Assembly: GCF_947499705.1 (NCBI RefSeq)
Contig: NZ_CANMPJ010000001.1
Coordinates: forward strand, 2,205,501-2,269,500
Source: an uncultured Erythrobacter sp.
GTDB lineage: Bacteria; Pseudomonadota; Alphaproteobacteria; Sphingomonadales; Sphingomonadaceae
Reading direction: 5' to 3'
Length of the DNA: 64,000 nt
Shown piece after piece: positions 44,317 through 53,429 of this stretch. Under the pieces are notes generated by a model. That model was not told where the DNA came from, did no database searches, and worked only from the letters and a program-made list of their open reading frames with translations. A program made the position numbers and the translations under genes. The first letter of the stretch is position 1, and each line of letters opens with the position of its first letter.

Positions 44317-46587
44317 ATGCACCTGCGACGCTCCCCCAAACTGGCCTTTGCCAGCGCAACTTCTGCTATCGCCCTTGCAGCATTGCCATCACAGGCGTTT
44401 GCCCAAGATTCCGACACCGCCGAGGCCACCGAGGATGACAATGTTATCGTCGTCACCGCACAGCGCCGCGCCGAGAATATCCAAGATGTCCCTGCATCAG
44501 TAACTGCATTGACCGGAGCGCAGCTTGAAAACCGCCAAATCGCGGATAGCAATGATCTGACATCCCAGATTCCGGGCGTGGTCATCACCACCGGAACTGG
44601 CACTTCGTCATCCGCGCGGATATTCTTCCGCGGCGTTGGCGAAGACGAATCGCGCGGCGCGATCGACCCGGCGGTCGGTATCTATATCGACAACGTATAT
44701 CTTGGCCGGACGGTAGGTTCACTGGTCGATCTGGTCGATATCGAGCAGGTGGAAGTGCTGCGCGGCCCGCAAGGTACGCTGTATGGTCGCAACACCAATG
44801 GCGGCGCGATCAAGTTCACCTCGGTCCGGCCGCAATTGGGCGAAACGTCTCTTTCGGCCGATTTCGGCTACGGCAATTTCGACCGCATTCAGGCACGAGG
44901 GACTGTCAATCTCAGCCTCGCGGATTCGCTCGCGGTCCGTTTGACCGGCCTCTACAAGGAGCGCGACGGATTCCACACGCTCAACCCGAATGGCGATTTC
45001 GCCGGTCAGGCAGGGACGGAAGTTGGCGCCGAACAAGTGCTTGCATTCCGCGGCAGCCTCTACGGTGAATTGGATGACAGCTGGAGCGTTCTGGCAACAT
45101 TCGACTACACCTCGGACAACAGCGATCCGGTGCCCAGTTCGCTAGCGGCAAGCAGCTCCAATCCCGCCATCACGACCGACGCCGATCAGGACATCTTTAC
45201 GATCGAACCGGCCGCGGGCGTCACGTGTTCGGCTCTCACACCCGTCAACTTTCAGCCCATTGGCTGCGTCACCAACTTTGACAGCGAAGTCGAAGCTTAT
45301 GGCGCATCGATCCAACTGACCGGTGAGTTTGACAATTTCTCGGTCACTTCGATTACAGCTCTCCGCGCGCTCAAGGATGAACTGTCGAGCTTCATCAGCT
45401 TCCCGTTCTTCCAGCAGACAGAGCAGGACCAGTTCAGTCAGGAATTCCTGCTGAACACCGATTTCGAAGGTCCGTTCAACTTCACTGCCGGCGCGTTCTA
45501 TTACAACGAAACGGTCGATCTCGACTACGTCTTCGTCTTCCCATTCGGCAACGATGTGGAGACCGAAAGCTTCTCGCTGTTCACGCAGGCAACGTTTGAC
45601 GTGACCGATGCGCTGACATTGACGGGCGGCCTGCGCTGGACGACCGAAGACCGCGAATTCGTCGGCAATGCCGGGGGGCCGCTGGCTGGGTTCGGATCGA
45701 ACATCACCGGTGAGACCGACACGGACAACATCACCTGGACTGCCAAGGTCGACTATTCGCTTACTGACGACATCCTGTTCTATGCGTCCTACTCGACCGG
45801 CTTCAAATCGCCCGGCTTCTCGCCGGACTGCTTCAGCCCGGTCGCCTGCTTCCTGCCGGTCAACGAAGAGGAACTGGACAGCATTGAAGCGGGTATCCGG
45901 ACCCAGTTCCTTGATGGGCGCGCGACCTTTAATGCGACCTACTTCTACAACGATTATCAGGACCTGCAGATCAGCGGGACATTGCCAACCGGCGGCTTTA
46001 CCCGGATCAATGCGGGTGAAGCGCGCATTCAGGGCGTCGAGATCGAAGGCCGGATCGAACCGGTCGATGGCTTCACGATCTACGGCAATGCCAGCTGGCT
46101 TGATGCCGAATATCAGACCCTCAACTTCGCGCAGGCTGGCCTGCTCTCGGGCAGCACCACCACGACGCCGGGCCTTGCATGCGGCACCATTGGCGCCGCG
46201 CCGGGCTCGACTGCTTTCGAACAGGCCATCATCGACTGCGCGCTGGGACTAGAGCTTAAGAACGCGCCTGAATTCAAAGGGTTGATCGGCTTCAATTACG
46301 ATATTCCGGTTGGCAATGGAGACGTCTTCTTCGGCGGCGATGCGGCGTGGGAAGACGACACCTTCGGCCTTGTCGCCAATGTGCCCGGCACACGTCAGGA
46401 ACCGGGCCTGCGGCTCGACGCGCGGATCGGATATCGCACGGATCGTTGGCGGGTGACGGTATGGGGCAAGAACCTGACCGACCGCGAGTATTTCCGCGCC
46501 AACACTTTCGCTGGCGGCTCACAAAACCAGGTCTTCGCTGCACCGCCGCTGACCGTCGGCATTGATGTCGGCTTCACGTTCGATTGA
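44317..46587 (+). CDS. TonB-dependent outer-membrane receptor 2
   Basis: 756 residues. AAGGA precedes the ATG by 9 bp. A signal peptide (ALAALPSQAFAQ) is followed by the plug (NVIVVTAQRRAENIQDVPASVTALTGAQLENRQ, RIFFRGVGEDESRGAIDPAVGIYIDNVYL, VEVLRGPQGTLYGRNTNGGAIKFTS) and a beta-barrel ending ...VGIDVGFTFD. The plug differs from receptor 1, so the two probably import different forms of substrate. First gene of a plus operon with an exported VOC protein, an MFS carrier, a flavin oxidase and a nitrilase-fold protein. Confidence 0.95.
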   Translation: MHLRRSPKLAFASATSAIALAALPSQAFAQDSDTAEATEDDNVIVVTAQRRAENIQDVPASVTALTGAQLENRQIADSNDLTSQIPGVVITTGTGTSSSARIFFRGVGEDESRGAIDPAVGIYIDNVYLGRTVGSLVDLVDIEQVEVLRGPQGTLYGRNTNGGAIKFTSVRPQLGETSLSADFGYGNFDRIQARGTVNLSLADSLAVRLTGLYKERDGFHTLNPNGDFAGQAGTEVGAEQVLAFRGSLYGELDDSWSVLATFDYTSDNSDPVPSSLAASSSNPAITTDADQDIFTIEPAAGVTCSALTPVNFQPIGCVTNFDSEVEAYGASIQLTGEFDNFSVTSITALRALKDELSSFISFPFFQQTEQDQFSQEFLLNTDFEGPFNFTAGAFYYNETVDLDYVFVFPFGNDVETESFSLFTQATFDVTDALTLTGGLRWTTEDREFVGNAGGPLAGFGSNITGETDTDNITWTAKVDYSLTDDILFYASYSTGFKSPGFSPDCFSPVACFLPVNEEELDSIEAGIRTQFLDGRATFNATYFYNDYQDLQISGTLPTGGFTRINAGEARIQGVEIEGRIEPVDGFTIYGNASWLDAEYQTLNFAQAGLLSGSTTTTPGLACGTIGAAPGSTAFEQAIIDCALGLELKNAPEFKGLIGFNYDIPVGNGDVFFGGDAAWEDDTFGLVANVPGTRQEPGLRLDARIGYRTDRWRVTVWGKNLTDREYFRANTFAGGSQNQVFAAPPLTVGIDVGFTFD

Positions 46588-46588
46588 C

Positions 46589-47659
46589 GTGAGCAACCTT
46601 CTCTCCACCATGCGCCGGGCCTTCGGGTCCGGCGTCTTGTCTTTGGCAGCATTGTTGTGCGTGGTCGCGATTGCCCCTGCGCAGGCTCAGCCTGCCCGCG
46701 AGTACAATATCAGCCCATGGACCGAGGCGGTCGTCAGCGTCACCGAGTTCGACCCGGTAACGCGGCTGTTTCGCGAGGCTGGCGACTGGCAGTTGCGGCT
46801 GAGCGGAGAGATTGCGCGCAGCGAACTCGACTACTGGAAACTGCCAGAGACGGCGTCGGGTCGCTTTGAGCTCTGGTGCGCTCCGCAGGCTGTTAGAGGC
46901 TGCCTGCGTTTCGTGCGCTTCGACGGCGTTGATCAAGAACCGATCCGCATCACCGCCCGCGCTTGGGACACGGGCGGCATCTATTCGATCATGGTCCGCT
47001 CGGACAATATTCCGGCGCTGTTCGACAAGGCGATCCACTTGGGCTGGTGGGCGGAGAGCCGCCCGATCCGGTTCCAGTTTGGCACCTCCGACCTACGCAA
47101 CGTCGTGCTGCAAGGCCCGCATGGGATCAATCTGGCGGTTTACGAGCGGCTTTCGCCCGACTTCACTGCATTCCCGGTCGGCCGCATCAGCCAGGGCTTT
47201 AACTCAATGCGGATGGTGAAGGATAAGCAGGCCGCGCGAGCGTTCTATGAGCAGAAGCTCCAATTCGGTCTGCTGTTCGACTTCGATCGCGAGCCAGAGG
47301 AACCTGCACGCTCGAACTTCGGCATCCCCTTTAACCTCACGCCCACAATCACACGCAGCGCTGCTGCCTTGCAACCGCAGCTGCCCGAAGAAACGGGTCG
47401 CGTAGAGGTAATGCAAATCGATGGCTTCACCGGCGATGATCTCTCGAGGCGCGCTTCACCGCCCAATCTCGGCATCATCTCGGTGCGCTACCCGGTGGTG
47501 AACCACAGCATGTACCGCGATGACATGAAAAGGCTCGATGTTCCGATGCCGTACGAAGCGGAGAAGGTGGAGATCGCAGGCATCGGCACGCACGATATCT
47601 TCGCAGTGCGCTCGCCCGACGGCAGCCTGACCGAATTCTACCGCGACCATGTGATGTAA
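46589..47659 (+). CDS. Exported VOC (glyoxalase-fold) protein
   Basis: 356 residues from GTG 46589, one base after the receptor stop; ATG 46610 is possible. Signal peptide (LSLAALLCVVAIAPAQAQ). Two VOC-like halves: GGIYSIMVRSDNIPALFDKAIHLGWWAES and the second FNSMRMVKDKQAARAFYEQKLQFGLLFDFDREPEE, with SLTEFYRDHVM at the end. Exported VOC proteins are unusual, since most members are cytoplasmic. It may bind or rearrange the imported compound in the periplasm. Activity unknown. Confidence 0.8.
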   Translation: MSNLLSTMRRAFGSGVLSLAALLCVVAIAPAQAQPAREYNISPWTEAVVSVTEFDPVTRLFREAGDWQLRLSGEIARSELDYWKLPETASGRFELWCAPQAVRGCLRFVRFDGVDQEPIRITARAWDTGGIYSIMVRSDNIPALFDKAIHLGWWAESRPIRFQFGTSDLRNVVLQGPHGINLAVYERLSPDFTAFPVGRISQGFNSMRMVKDKQAARAFYEQKLQFGLLFDFDREPEEPARSNFGIPFNLTPTITRSAAALQPQLPEETGRVEVMQIDGFTGDDLSRRASPPNLGIISVRYPVVNHSMYRDDMKRLDVPMPYEAEKVEIAGIGTHDIFAVRSPDGSLTEFYRDHVM

Positions 47660-47687
47660 GCCGGAAGCGGTTGCATCCCGGCACAAT

Positions 47688-49028
47688 ATGGCGGAACAAT
47701 CCCGCCGCAGGAGAACAATCTTGAATTCAACCAGCGTCCCGCCAGACACAGAACGCGGAGAGTTCTCCAAGGGCTGGACCGTGCTGATTGCGGGGGTTCT
47801 CGGGGTGGCATGCGGGGCATCGCCGATCCCCTTCAATGTCATCGGCTTTACCGTCGATCCGCTTATCGCCGAATTCGGCTGGTCTCGAACCGAAATCCTG
47901 TTCCCGATCACGATCTTCGGTGTGATTGCCAGCCTGCTCGCGCCGTTCTTTGGGTCGCTCGCTGACAAGCATGGCGTGCGCCGTGTCGCTCTCTGGTCGC
48001 TCGCGGCCTTCGGCTTTTCGTTCGGCGCGATCAGCCTGACACCCACTGCCGCCGCAAGTTCCACGCTCTACATCTACTATGCCCTTTGGGTGCTGGTGGG
48101 GCTGGTCGGCATCGGTTCGACCCCGGTCACCTGGAGCCGTGCGATCAACCTGTGGTTCTTCAAGCATCGCGGTCTTGCGCTCGGCATCCTGCTGCTCGGC
48201 ACCAGCCTTGCGGCCATTGTGGTTCCCAAACTCGCTGTCTGGGCGATTGAAACGCAGGGCTGGCGCGCGATGTTCGCGATTGTCGCCGCTTTGCCGCTGC
48301 TGGTTGCGCTGCCCATCGCATACTTCCTCTTCCGTGAACCCCGCCCTGAAGAACGGCCCAAAGCAATCGAAAGCGCGAGCGGGAAACTGACCGGCGTCAC
48401 ACTCGGCACCGCGCTCAAGGACTACCGGTTCTGGCTGATCTGGCTGTCCATCGCGATCATCGCCACAGCGTTTGGCGGGGCATTCATCAACATGCCGACC
48501 ATGCTGGGTGATCGCGGGATCAGCCAACAGGACGCCGCCAGCGTCATGGGCGTGCTTGGCATCGGCATCCTGACAGGGCGGCTCGCTACCGGCGCGCTGC
48601 TGGATCGGTTCTGGCAGGGCTTCGTGGCGTTCCCGCTGCTCTGCCTTCCCGCCATATCCTGCTACGTCCTGCTGGGCGGAGAAGTGACCTTCACCATGGC
48701 GGCGCTCGCCGGCTTTCTGCTCGGCTTTGCCGCCGGGGCCGAAAGCGATCTGATCGCGTATCTCACCGGACGCTATTTCGGCATGGCCAATTACGGCAAG
48801 ATCTACGGGATGCTCTACATGCCTTTCGGCCTGTTCAGTGCGCTATCGCCAATCATCTACGCCTACGTCCGCGACACGACGGGAAGCTACGACGCGATCC
48901 TGCAAGTGGCCATGTTCGCTTTCGTTGTCGGAGGCGGGCTACTGCTGTTCCTCGGTAAATACCCCGCCGAGCTGCCCGAAGCCGAAGACGAGTCCCAAAC
49001 CCCCACCCCCGAACTGGAGCCAGCCTGA
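47688..49028 (+). CDS. MFS transporter
   Basis: 446 residues with 12 predicted membrane segments; GWTVLIAGVLGVACGASPIPFNVIGFTVDPLIAEFGWSRTEILFPITIFGVIASLLAPFFGSLADKHGVRRVAL carries the loop 2-3 motif of the major facilitator family. The general layout is near the oxalate/formate antiporter-like group. The ATG at 47688 has no ribosome site, while TTG 47721 is preceded by AGGAG, so the shorter start is quite possible. It probably carries the substrate or a periplasmic product across the inner membrane. Its stop overlaps the next start (TGATG). Confidence 0.9.
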   Translation: MAEQSRRRRTILNSTSVPPDTERGEFSKGWTVLIAGVLGVACGASPIPFNVIGFTVDPLIAEFGWSRTEILFPITIFGVIASLLAPFFGSLADKHGVRRVALWSLAAFGFSFGAISLTPTAAASSTLYIYYALWVLVGLVGIGSTPVTWSRAINLWFFKHRGLALGILLLGTSLAAIVVPKLAVWAIETQGWRAMFAIVAALPLLVALPIAYFLFREPRPEERPKAIESASGKLTGVTLGTALKDYRFWLIWLSIAIIATAFGGAFINMPTMLGDRGISQQDAASVMGVLGIGILTGRLATGALLDRFWQGFVAFPLLCLPAISCYVLLGGEVTFTMAALAGFLLGFAAGAESDLIAYLTGRYFGMANYGKIYGMLYMPFGLFSALSPIIYAYVRDTTGSYDAILQVAMFAFVVGGGLLLFLGKYPAELPEAEDESQTPTPELEPA

Positions 49029-50584
49029 TGGCCACCCTAGCCGCCTCACCAACCAACCTCGCCGACAGCCTGCGCGCCTCGGGTGCCGAGGTCCTGACTG
49101 ACAAGGCCACCCTCGATTTCTACGCCTATGACATTTACGATCGCGGCGCCGACCTCGCCGCTGTCGTCCGGCCAAAGGACAAGGACCAACTCGCAGCCGC
49201 CGTGAAAGCCGCGACCGATGCCGGACACCCGGTTGCGCCGCGCGGCGGAGGGATGAGCTACACAGGAGGCTACACGCAGGATCAGCCAGGCGCGGTACTC
49301 TTCGATCTCGCCGAGATGAACCGCGTACTCGAAGTCGACGACGTGTCGATGACCGTCACCGTCGAAGCGGGCTGCACCTGGGCCGCGCTAAAGGAGCGGC
49401 TGGCGCATCACCACCTGCGCACTCCGATGTGGGGAACGCTGTCGGGCCTGAAAGCAACCATCGGCGGCGGGATGAGCCAGAATGGCATTTTCTGGGGCAC
49501 CACGCGCTATGGATCGGCAGTGCAGAGCTGCACATCGCTCGAGGTGGTGCTCGCTGACGGCACATTGCTGAACACCGGGAAGAAGCACACCCGGCCATAC
49601 GGGCCTGACCTGACCGGATTGTTCCTCGGTGACACAGGCGCGCTGGGTATCAAGGCGACCGTTACACTTAAGCTGATCCCTGAAGCCGACTGCCACGGCT
49701 ATGCCAGTTTTGCCTTCGACGACGCTGACAGCTGGTTCTCAGCAGCCAGCGCAATCGAACGCATGGGCATCGCAACAGAGTGCTTCGGCTTCGACCCGTA
49801 TCTCAACGCGATCCGGATGAAGCGCGACAGCCTTACTGGTGACGCCAAACAGCTCGTCGGGATGATGAAGAAGCAGGGCGGCGTCATGAAGGCGCTGAAG
49901 GAAGGCGCGAAAGTCATCGCTGCCGGGCGTGACTTTCTGAATGACGCCAATTTCTCGCTCCACATCCTCGCCGAAGGCCGGATCGAAGCGGCAGCCAATG
50001 CCGATATCGACATCGCGCGGCAGCTGGTGGAACGCTGCGGCGGACGCGAAGTTGAGAACACCATACCCAAGATCATCCGCGCCAATCCGTTCGGTCCGCT
50101 CAATTCGATCCTCGGACCGGAAGGCGAGCGCTGGGCTCCAATCCACGGTCTCGTGTCGCACGGCCGCTCCGCGGAATGCTTTGCCGCTTTTGAAAAGCTG
50201 TTCGCCGATCACGCGGAGGAGATGGACGAACTCGGCGTGCACTACGGCACTCTGGTGGCAGCCGTTGGCGGTGCAGGCATGGTGATCGAGCCGTGCCTCT
50301 ACTGGCCCGACGCGCGCAATCCGGTGATCGAAGACACAATCGAAAAGGCGCATCTGAAGAGGCTTCCGAAACATAAGCCGAATGCAGATTCCTGGGCGCT
50401 GACGAAGAAACTCAAGCAAGCGATCGTCGATATTTTCTACGACCATGAGGCTGCGCATTTCCAGATCGGGCGCACCTACCGCTATCGCGACAGCCTGCAT
50501 CCACGTGCTGATGCGCTACTCAAGGCCGCTAAGGCTGAGCTGGACCCCAAAGGCCTGATGAACCCGGGTTCACTGGGACTATAG
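49028..50584 (+). CDS. FAD-linked oxidase (GlcD/VAO-like)
   Basis: 518 residues. The FAD-binding domain of the vanillyl-alcohol oxidase superfamily is shown by AVVRPKDKDQLAAAVKAATDAGHPVAPRGGGMSYTGGYT, GCTWAALKERLAHHHLRTPMWGTLSGLKATIGGGMSQNGI and DLTGLFLGDTGALGIKATVTLKL; the C-terminal domain ends ELDPKGLMNPG. It oxidises a hydroxy acid, alcohol or amine, usually passing electrons to a carrier. No signal peptide is seen. In the plus operon between the MFS carrier and the nitrilase-fold gene, suggesting an oxidation before C-N cleavage. Confidence 0.9.
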   Translation: MATLAASPTNLADSLRASGAEVLTDKATLDFYAYDIYDRGADLAAVVRPKDKDQLAAAVKAATDAGHPVAPRGGGMSYTGGYTQDQPGAVLFDLAEMNRVLEVDDVSMTVTVEAGCTWAALKERLAHHHLRTPMWGTLSGLKATIGGGMSQNGIFWGTTRYGSAVQSCTSLEVVLADGTLLNTGKKHTRPYGPDLTGLFLGDTGALGIKATVTLKLIPEADCHGYASFAFDDADSWFSAASAIERMGIATECFGFDPYLNAIRMKRDSLTGDAKQLVGMMKKQGGVMKALKEGAKVIAAGRDFLNDANFSLHILAEGRIEAAANADIDIARQLVERCGGREVENTIPKIIRANPFGPLNSILGPEGERWAPIHGLVSHGRSAECFAAFEKLFADHAEEMDELGVHYGTLVAAVGGAGMVIEPCLYWPDARNPVIEDTIEKAHLKRLPKHKPNADSWALTKKLKQAIVDIFYDHEAAHFQIGRTYRYRDSLHPRADALLKAAKAELDPKGLMNPGSLGL

Positions 50585-51754
50585 GTGGCGCTGGAGCTCG
50601 ATCGCAGGCGGGCGTTGATAGGCTCTGGGGCAGCAGGAATGTACGCTGCGATTGTGCCGACCGGCGCGATTGCAGCATCCAAGGGAGACGATGTGAGCGA
50701 GACTTCAACCTATTCAGCTATGGCGATGCAGCTGACGGCGCGCTCGCTGGAGCAATTGCCCGATGCCGAAGCGGCGCGCGCGGCGATCCTTGAGCATATC
50801 GCCGAGATTGAAGGGCAAATTCGAACGAGTTCGATCTTCGTCGCTCAATATTCGGGCAAGCCGGTCAAGCTGGTGGTGCTGCCGGAATATTTATTCACAT
50901 CGTACCCCGGCCGCATTTCGATCCCGAACTTCGCTGCCCGCGTTGGTTTTGCTGCGGATGGGCCGGAATATGAGGCGCTTGGCGCTGTCGCGCAGCGGCT
51001 CGGCATGTTCCTCGCGGGCAATGCCTATGAAACTGACGAGGCGTTCCCGGACTTCTATTTCCAGACCTGCTTTATTGTCGCGCCATCGGGTGATGTGGTG
51101 CTGCGCTACCGGCGGCTCATTTCAATGTTCGCACCCAGCCCGCACGATGTGTGGGAAGCCTATCTCGACAAGTATGGGCTCGAAGGCGTGTTCCCCGTCG
51201 CCCGCACCGAGATCGGCAACCTTGCCGCGATTGCGAGCGAGGAAATCCTATATCCGGAGATCGCTCGCGCATTGGCGCTGCGCGGTGCGGAAGTGTTCTG
51301 CCATTCCTCTAGCGAAGTCGGCTCACCAATTGCCACTAACAAGGACATCGCGAAGCAAGCGCGCGCTTTCGAGAACCTTGCCTATGTGGTGTCGTCGAAC
51401 ACAGCCGGGATTTCCGGGACCGCCATGCCGCTCTCCAGCGCCGAAGGAAACAGTCAGGTCGTCGACTGGAAAGGCCGCGTGATCGCGCAATCGGGCGATG
51501 GCGAAACCTTCACTGCGTTTGCCCCGATCGACCTCGGCGCGCTGCGCGAAGGGCGCAAGACCCCCGCAATGACCAACTACCTCGCCCGCCAGCGACCGGC
51601 CTTGTTCGCCGAGGCCTATGCCGCCGCCGCAGAGCCGTTTCGCGGCCCCGATGGCATGATGCAGGACGGCAAGCCTGGCATTCCGGATCGCGACTATTTC
51701 CGCCGGGCGCAGGCCGAAGTGATCGAACGGCTCGACAAGGCGGGAGTGATCTGA
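50585..51754 (+). CDS. Nitrilase-fold protein with substituted catalytic residues, exported
   Basis: 389 residues from GTG 50585, immediately after the upstream TAG. A Tat-like start (LDRRRALIGSGAAGMYAAIVPTGAIAASK) is followed by the carbon-nitrogen hydrolase fold. Of the Glu-Lys-Cys triad only E101 (LPEYLF) is kept: the Lys position of YRK is Arg177 (RYRRL) and the Cys position of ICYE is Ser218 (IASEEILYPE). The changes are visible directly in the codons (CGG, AGC). It is therefore either a binding protein or an enzyme with different chemistry, and normal nitrilase or amidase activity is unlikely. Confidence 0.85.
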   Translation: MALELDRRRALIGSGAAGMYAAIVPTGAIAASKGDDVSETSTYSAMAMQLTARSLEQLPDAEAARAAILEHIAEIEGQIRTSSIFVAQYSGKPVKLVVLPEYLFTSYPGRISIPNFAARVGFAADGPEYEALGAVAQRLGMFLAGNAYETDEAFPDFYFQTCFIVAPSGDVVLRYRRLISMFAPSPHDVWEAYLDKYGLEGVFPVARTEIGNLAAIASEEILYPEIARALALRGAEVFCHSSSEVGSPIATNKDIAKQARAFENLAYVVSSNTAGISGTAMPLSSAEGNSQVVDWKGRVIAQSGDGETFTAFAPIDLGALREGRKTPAMTNYLARQRPALFAEAYAAAAEPFRGPDGMMQDGKPGIPDRDYFRRAQAEVIERLDKAGVI

Positions 51755-52476
51755 TGCGGCACCGTAACGTGCGCGGGAAAATCCGCTACTCGTCGGTCAA
51801 GCCGGGGATGAAAGGTCAGGAACGCGGGCGCGAATGGTTCAACTTTTCGCATCACTCGGATGGTTCGGTGATCATGAGCGCGCAGTGTGAGATCGAAGAG
51901 CCGGATCCAACGGTGCTGCGCAACATCACCTGTCATATCGGCCCGGATCGCAAGCCGCAGAATTTACTCGTCCATCTGACATTGGGCGATGAGTTCCTCG
52001 GCTCGGGCTGGATGCGCTACGATCAGGCCGCCGATCAGATCATATGCGAGAGCTTCGGTCCCAGCATTGGACGCAATTCCGAAACCCGCGAGGCGGGCGA
52101 GTTCGACGCGTTCGGCACCCATCCAATAGCTGGCGACGGGTTCACCACTCGGCTGATGGATGTGAGCAAAGGGCCGCACAAACGTCGCCTGCGCTTCTTC
52201 CTACCCTCGCCCGACCATCGCGGGGCGACGCCGCCACAGATCGCCTATCTCGAGATGGTGATGGAATATGTCGGCGAGGAGGAGAAGACGGTCGAAGCCG
52301 GGACATTCCAGTGCCGCCGCTATCGCTATGTCGATGATAGCGATGAAGGTATGGGCGGGACAAGGCACCCCGATTTCGACATGTGGGTGACCGCCGATGA
52401 CGACAGCGTACTCGTCTACGGTTCAATCGACGGCTATATGATGAACCGCTACGAACTGGTCGAATTAGAGCGGTAG
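51754..52476 (+). CDS. Protein of unknown function
   Basis: 240 residues, no signal peptide; start overlaps the upstream stop as TGATG. Beta-rich in appearance, with HRNVRGKIRYSSVKPGMKGQERGREWFNFSHHSDG, GDEFLGSGWMRYDQAADQIICESFGPSIGRNSE, RRLRFFLPSPDHRG and VEAGTFQCRRYRYVDDSDEGMGG. The last part recalls DUF3108-like proteins but this is weak. It is the final gene of the TonB receptor 2 operon and converges base to base on the DUF1330-like gene. Confidence 0.75.
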   Translation: MRHRNVRGKIRYSSVKPGMKGQERGREWFNFSHHSDGSVIMSAQCEIEEPDPTVLRNITCHIGPDRKPQNLLVHLTLGDEFLGSGWMRYDQAADQIICESFGPSIGRNSETREAGEFDAFGTHPIAGDGFTTRLMDVSKGPHKRRLRFFLPSPDHRGATPPQIAYLEMVMEYVGEEEKTVEAGTFQCRRYRYVDDSDEGMGGTRHPDFDMWVTADDDSVLVYGSIDGYMMNRYELVELER

Positions 52477-52974
52477 TTACTGCTCGATCTGCGGAATTTC
52501 GCTTGCCGAGAATTCCGCCGTATAAGCGTTGTCGCCGACTTTGCCGACCATATCTTCTCGCAGCGGCGCTTCGGGATAGACCCGCACGCTGTAATCGCCT
52601 GCGCTCGGGTCCAGGCGCAGCGGCAGGATCGTTTCCTGATAGGTCTTCGAGTACCAGAACGCGCGGGCATTCTCGAGGCAAGGGAAGCGCACGGTAATGG
52701 TGGTTGCGCGCTCGTCTTCGGTGCCTTCGAATATGGCAAGCGTGCGCGGGATGTTGAGGTAGTAGCCGCCGAGTTTTTCGTAGATTTTGCTCTCGGCAAT
52801 GGCGCGCGCGTATTCGCCCATCCGCTTACGGTCGAGCGTCAGGCCGGTCACCACCATCACAACCGGCTGATCGCAGGTCGATTGCGACGGAGGCCCTGCC
52901 CGCGCAGTACCATCCTGCGCCATAACAGGCTGCGCTGCGATCATCAGCGCGGCCGCAAGAGCCAGTTTTGTCAT
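52477..52974 (-). CDS. Exported DUF1330-like dimeric alpha/beta-barrel protein
   Basis: 165 residues with a signal peptide (LAAALMIAAQPVMAQ). The mature part (VVTGLTLDRKRMGEYARAIAESKIYEKLGGYYLNIPRTLAIFEG, TITVRFPCLENARAFWYSKTYQETILPLR) matches DUF1330, a small ferredoxin-like fold without a known reaction. Its start overlaps the next gene upstream as ATGA. Last gene of the minus operon that carries the ALDH and two deacetylase-fold enzymes. Probably periplasmic. Confidence 0.82.
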   Translation of the reverse strand: MTKLALAAALMIAAQPVMAQDGTARAGPPSQSTCDQPVVMVVTGLTLDRKRMGEYARAIAESKIYEKLGGYYLNIPRTLAIFEGTEDERATTITVRFPCLENARAFWYSKTYQETILPLRLDPSAGDYSVRVYPEAPLREDMVGKVGDNAYTAEFSASEIPQIEQ

Positions 52975-53429
52975 CCCTCGATCCTCTTCTCATCGCACAA
53001 AGTGCGCTTCCACGGCTCATCGCCCTTGAACCACTGCCATGTTCGCGCGCGTGTCTGCGCGCCGGGAAACAGGCCTATCATCTCGACATAGCAAGCTCCC
53101 GGTACATCCAGCCGATCGAGCCGCAGCATGATCGTATGCTCATGCGTCTGCCAGCCGTAACCGGAGAAGCGGTCTGTGTTCCAGATAAGCCGGTCGCCTT
53201 CGAGCCTGCCGCCAAATTCGACATGCATTTCGCGGCCGTCGGCCCAATTGATCCAGTTGTGCTGGATGTAGTGCCACTCGCCGCTATCGGGAAATTCGCA
53301 ATGCGTCTTGACGCGGCGCTCATCGAGCAGCTTCCCGTCCAAGTCGAAATCGCGATACCAGCCGTCCCACCAGCCATCGTGGAGCAGCATCGCAGGCATC
53401 ACCACTTCGAGCTGCGCGCGGTTGCTCAC
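52971..53429 (-). CDS. Lipocalin-like (DUF3598-type?) protein A
   Basis: 152 residues from GTG 53429, which overlaps the upstream stop (GTGA). LLHDGWWDGWYRDFDLDGKLLDERRVKTHCEFPDSGEWHYIQHNWINWADGREMHVEFGG has the WxGxYxxxDxxGxxxDxx pattern of small beta-barrel DUF3598-like proteins. A homologue with the same pattern lies at 58856-59365 (protein B). Both are next to C-N hydrolase genes. They may bind a hydrophobic substrate; no reaction can be named. Confidence 0.72.
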   Translation of the reverse strand: MSNRAQLEVVMPAMLLHDGWWDGWYRDFDLDGKLLDERRVKTHCEFPDSGEWHYIQHNWINWADGREMHVEFGGRLEGDRLIWNTDRFSGYGWQTHEHTIMLRLDRLDVPGACYVEMIGLFPGAQTRARTWQWFKGDEPWKRTLCDEKRIEG

